Origin: Ascarosepion bandense
Lineage: Eukaryota > Mollusca > Cephalopoda > Sepiida > Sepiidae
Direction of reading: 5' to 3'
Length of the DNA: 64,000 bases
NCBI GenBank assembly: GCA_037127315.1
Contig: JBBBDQ010001610.1
Span: forward strand, 496,001-560,000
This document shows positions 60,966 through 64,000 of this stretch, in pieces. A program made the position numbers and the translations under genes. The number at the start of each line of letters is the position of its first letter. The first letter of the stretch is position 1. The notes below the pieces were generated by a model. It searched no databases. It was not told the origin of the DNA and saw only the letters and a program-made list of their open reading frames with translations.

Positions 60966-61409
60966 CTATGACTCATTGCTGCCTTCAGCATCGGCATCGG
61001 CGGCAGCTTCTGTGGCTGTCTCCTCAGTCATTTGAACATCTTCACCAGAAGCTTCTTGCTGTTCCTCTGCGATGACGTTGCTCACTGAAAAGAAATTATT
61101 AATAATTAATTATTATTAATAATATAATATTTAGTTAAAAAATATTTGTTCACTGTAGAATATAATGTGATTATTTAATAAATGTGTTTTTATATTTGCA
61201 ATTTATATTATACATATTATATGAAATCTCTTTCAGAATTTCTGAAAAGAACATTTTAGGCAAAGCAGTTACAGATCAGTTTAAAAAATTTAAAATATCT
61301 GATAAAATATGTAAAACATTTATGCATGACTTAAAATATGTTAATTATTCGTACCTGCGAAGGCAGTGAAGACGCAGAGAGCCAAAAGAAAGATGAGTTT
61401 TCCAGACAT
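60966..61409 (-). CDS. Small acidic secreted peptide precursor, copy 4 (exons 61409-61355 and 61084-60966)
   Basis: 57 residues. The leader equals copy 1, and the tail has QEASGEDVQM (Ala as in copies 2 and 3, Met as in copy 1). Intron 2 is 270 bp and shares with copy 1 an AT-rich stretch missing from copies 2 and 3. Intron 1 (61416-62569) is 1154 bp because a LINE fragment sits inside it. Splice sites, start, stop and AATAAA are intact despite two LINE insertions around and inside the gene. Function unknown. Confidence 0.72.
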
Positions 61410-61739
61410 GATGATCTGTAAAAAATATTCAAAATAATTAATAATAATTAATAATGGTATAAAAAGTTTTGCAGGCCCTCACTCATCGCAATAGTTAAGG
61501 TAGTTATCTTGAATTTCTTTACAGGTAATAACAAATATTTTTCATTATCATTCAGTAATATGTAGGGCGACTTATAAATTGAAAGCATTATTCATTATAT
61601 TTATTATCTGTTAGCACCTGCTTACGTCAAATAAGTAAATTGTCCTTTGGGGCCATATCCTGTAAATATCTAAATATATGACTTCGATTAGCATGTGCTG
61701 TAATGTTGGACATGTATTTGATGTAATCGTTAAATTTTG

Positions 61740-62030
61740 AGTGTGGGAAAGCAGAGCCGAGTTCTATTTCTTATCAGGTTAGTGTAATTCATTTACGCAC
61801 AAATATATTAAGATTCCCACTGACCGAAATGAGACGTGAACGATGAAGCCTGTCACATCCGTAGCTACCAATCAAATATTTGAGTATTGCAGTATAAAAT
61901 GATCTATTTCTCCATATATATGAAATCTGTGGAAAGTTGACGTTAAATATAGGACACACAAACACACAGACACATACACACACTCACACACACATAGGCA
62001 AATAAACAGAAACACAAACACACACACATG
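61740..62030 (+). repeat. SINE-like relic with CA tail in intron 1 of gene copy 4
   Basis: Counterpart of 2280-2555, ending in (CA)n at about 61955-62030. Equivalent relics are at about 22270-22530 and 48480-48740 in copies 2 and 3. Confidence 0.5.
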
Positions 62031-62059
62031 ATATTACTTGATTTGAATTAAAGTGTAAC

Positions 62060-62466
62060 TTTTTTTTTTTTTAAACATTTCACCCCGAGCAATGCGGAAA
62101 CGCCACTGATGTGCAGGGGGTTACATAAATGTAAAAAGATTAATTAGAAAAGAGTGAGGAGTACAAGCTAGTTAGAAAGGAACAATAGAAAGCTGAGAAA
62201 GCAGGTGCAATGACAGATACATAGGCGGAGAGAAAGGGAAGGTTATACAGGGGAGGGGAGAGAGAGCTAGAGGCCAGTGGTTAGTAGATGAGTATTAACT
62301 TTGCATTTAAATTTCTGGAGAATGTAGCCGTCAGGAAAGCAAGAATACGGGAGTGAGTTCCACAGGCGGGAAGTGCGAGAGAGGAAGCTGCAGGAGTAGA
62401 ACTGTCGTCTGCATTTGGCTAACCTGACTGTGAATGGGTGGGACCAAGTTGCCAGTCTGGTTGTAA
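62060..62466 (-). mobile_element. 5'-truncated CR1/Jockey-type LINE in intron 1 of gene copy 4
   Basis: On the minus strand it reads a C-terminal coding end (TRL-like start, WSHPFTVRLAKC, then SRLWNSLPYSCFPD and LQKFKCKVN). A 3' UTR with CCCCCTGCACATCAGTGGCG and GGGGTGAAATGTTTA follows, then a 13-base A tail (62072-62060). It is in the same direction as the gene. About 5 bases (TGTAA) are shared by both flanks and may be a short target duplication. It belongs to a different subfamily from 56809-60833, because sequence and 3' UTR both differ. Confidence 0.75.
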
Positions 62467-62569
62467 AACATCGGAAAATATTCCTATTTTAGCAAATCTC
62501 TCTGAATTTAAAATTTTTCACAAATGTAAATGTAAAGAAAAAGCGATAATAATAATTGTAGTGACTTAC

Positions 62570-62665
62570 TTTGTGGTGCTGTGTTGTGGGAACACAAATT
62601 GACGATTCAACAGTTGAACGTTGTCAAAGAAAGTGACTTAGATGTGAGAGAGCCCGATTTTTATA
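62570..62665 (-). promoter_or_regulatory. TATA promoter and non-coding exon 1, gene copy 4
   Basis: GCTATAAAAATC on the minus strand (TATA at 62665-62658), an inferred start near 62634 and a GTAAGT donor at 62569-62564. Conserved with copies 1 and 3. Confidence 0.65.
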
Positions 62666-62689
62666 GCAGAATATCTACGTGACTTACTT

Positions 62690-64000
62690 TAATTCCCTTT
62701 GTTGTCTTCTTAAAGGATTAGTACTTTTCAATAAAGAATTCTCTTTGGAATGTTAAGAAGGGGTTTAATCTTTACTTATTTCTGACAAAAATATGTTTTA
62801 GTTCATTTCATATTTTAAATAAGTTGTTTATGATTTATTCGTGCCAATTTATTTATTTCTGCTTAAACATTGACTAGCCAGAAGCCTTTGTCATTTATTA
62901 AGATTTATTTTGCCAAAGGACTTTTAAGTATTTCGTATTTATTATTAAATCGGATATTTTTCAATGTTTCTATGTCAATACGTTATTAATCTTTAATGAA
63001 TTGGACTTTACTATAGCACAGTAAAGAACTTTTGTTTTGAAAATTCCAAATAGAATTATATATTTGATCCTGAGGTGAGAAGAATCGAAAACGTCTTTAG
63101 ACTTGTCAAAATAGGTTATTCAAAGTCTTTTCATTCAACGATCATGCTGACGTTGGTAGGTGATGCAAAACCTTGACGTTTGACTCATTGTACAGACCGT
63201 TTTTTTGCGAGTGGTAATTTTTTTGCGAGTGGTAATTTCTGTGTGTCCCTGAAAAGGTCATCTGTTTCACGGTTTCTTACCGGAAATAATTTTGACAATT
63301 TCATAATTTCCAGTCGCCATACACTTATCTTTCCCTCAACTGTCGAGCTGTCATCAATATGTCAAATACAAGGGAATGGCCAGAATGTACAACACTGTAT
63401 ATAAAGAATAGTTCTATTCTCAATTTTATGCTAAAAAAAGTAATACTTGTGTAAATCTGTTTATTTCAACATTAAATTTGCTAATTTTCTGAAGATTATG
63501 TTACAGTTTTTTATTCTATTTTTGAAAGTCTTAAAACGAAAAATTCAGTTTTATTTACAAATGCCCCGATCGCACACAAATGGGAGAAAAATTGAAAAAT
63601 TAAAGAAACTTGCAAACCATTAGATTCTAATCAATAATGTTTTTGTGTGAAATACACAAAAATATTTCACTTACTGGAAATAGAAAATTGAATCATTTAC
63701 CTCTCAATAAAATCTAAAACAAAAGTTTCAAGAAACATTTTTATTTCTAAAAGTTCAATGTAGAAGTTGGTTTTCGATAATGAGTATATGTACCTGCTTA
63801 AGTTGTGTTAACTTCTATCAACTAAAAATCTAGCTTAAATTCGTAACAGATATTTCTCCGGTAGTTGCTTTAAGATTTGTACGCAAAAGAAACTCTTTAA
63901 CAGATTCGTCAGTCATCGAAAAGTTCAGTAATGTTTCAAACGCAATAAATTCCGGAATCACTATTCCTATCAACTAAGGAAAGAATATATCAGACAATAG
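62690..64000. repeat. Spacer and shortened module M (copy 5), running off the window
   Basis: From about 62840 it follows 29459-30390, including the duplicated GCGAGTGGTAATT segment and the same large deletion. The unit therefore continues beyond 64000. No gene. Confidence 0.65.

Noticed and set aside
1..64000. CRISPR array, operon or prokaryotic gene cluster
   Set aside because: There is no regular spacer array and no dense coding. Spliced genes, LINEs and SINE relics show animal DNA.

Overview
The window is AT-rich animal nuclear DNA. It has spliced small genes, TATA-box promoters, AATAAA signals, long (TA)n, (CA)n and (TC)n microsatellites, several clades of non-LTR retrotransposons and tRNA-derived SINE relics. 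The SINE relic at about 38.43-38.61 kb has a tRNA-Arg-like head, and the R2-type and CR1/Jockey-type LINEs resemble those common in molluscs. A mollusc, possibly a cephalopod, is my best guess. This is inference, and I have low to moderate confidence in the phylum.

The only intact host genes I can support are four near-identical copies of one small gene, all on the minus strand (coding spans 1519-1955, 21537-21931, 47748-48142 and 60966-61409). Each has a TATA box, a non-coding first exon, a second exon encoding a signal peptide and a third exon encoding a cysteine-free, very acidic tail. The predicted precursor is 57 residues. I do not recognise the family. Across the four copies only five positions vary in 174 coding bases, while the introns vary in length and content. 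Copies 1 and 4 form one subtype and copies 2 and 3 another.

The genes sit in a segmentally duplicated landscape. About 3.0-22.9 kb and about 29.46-49.1 kb are direct copies of each other, offset by about 26.2 kb. Between and after them lie two arms of a large inverted repeat: 22.88-29.46 kb is the reverse complement of 49.34-55.88 kb, and the 19.9-kb second copy lies between the arms. The last 8 kb (55.9-64.0 kb) begins a further copy carrying gene 4.

The rest of each unit is transposon debris. It includes R2-like LINE remnants (about 5.1-6.4, 16.1-18.5, 24.6-27.4, 30.4-31.7, 41.6-44.7 and 51.5-54.2 kb), RTE-like remnants (7.0, 9.6, 32.3 and 35.2 kb), decayed CR1/Jockey-type 3' ends (12 and 37.5-39.0 kb), and truncated CR1/Jockey-type pieces (27.8 and 50.2 kb). 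One nearly complete young LINE (56809-60833) has an 836-codon open frame. It has lost the front of its endonuclease and gained a premature stop near the end. A second, 5'-truncated LINE sits in intron 1 of gene 4.

Coordinates of exons and motifs were read base by base. Boundaries of duplicated blocks and decayed elements are approximate (tens of bases), and identities are judged by eye.
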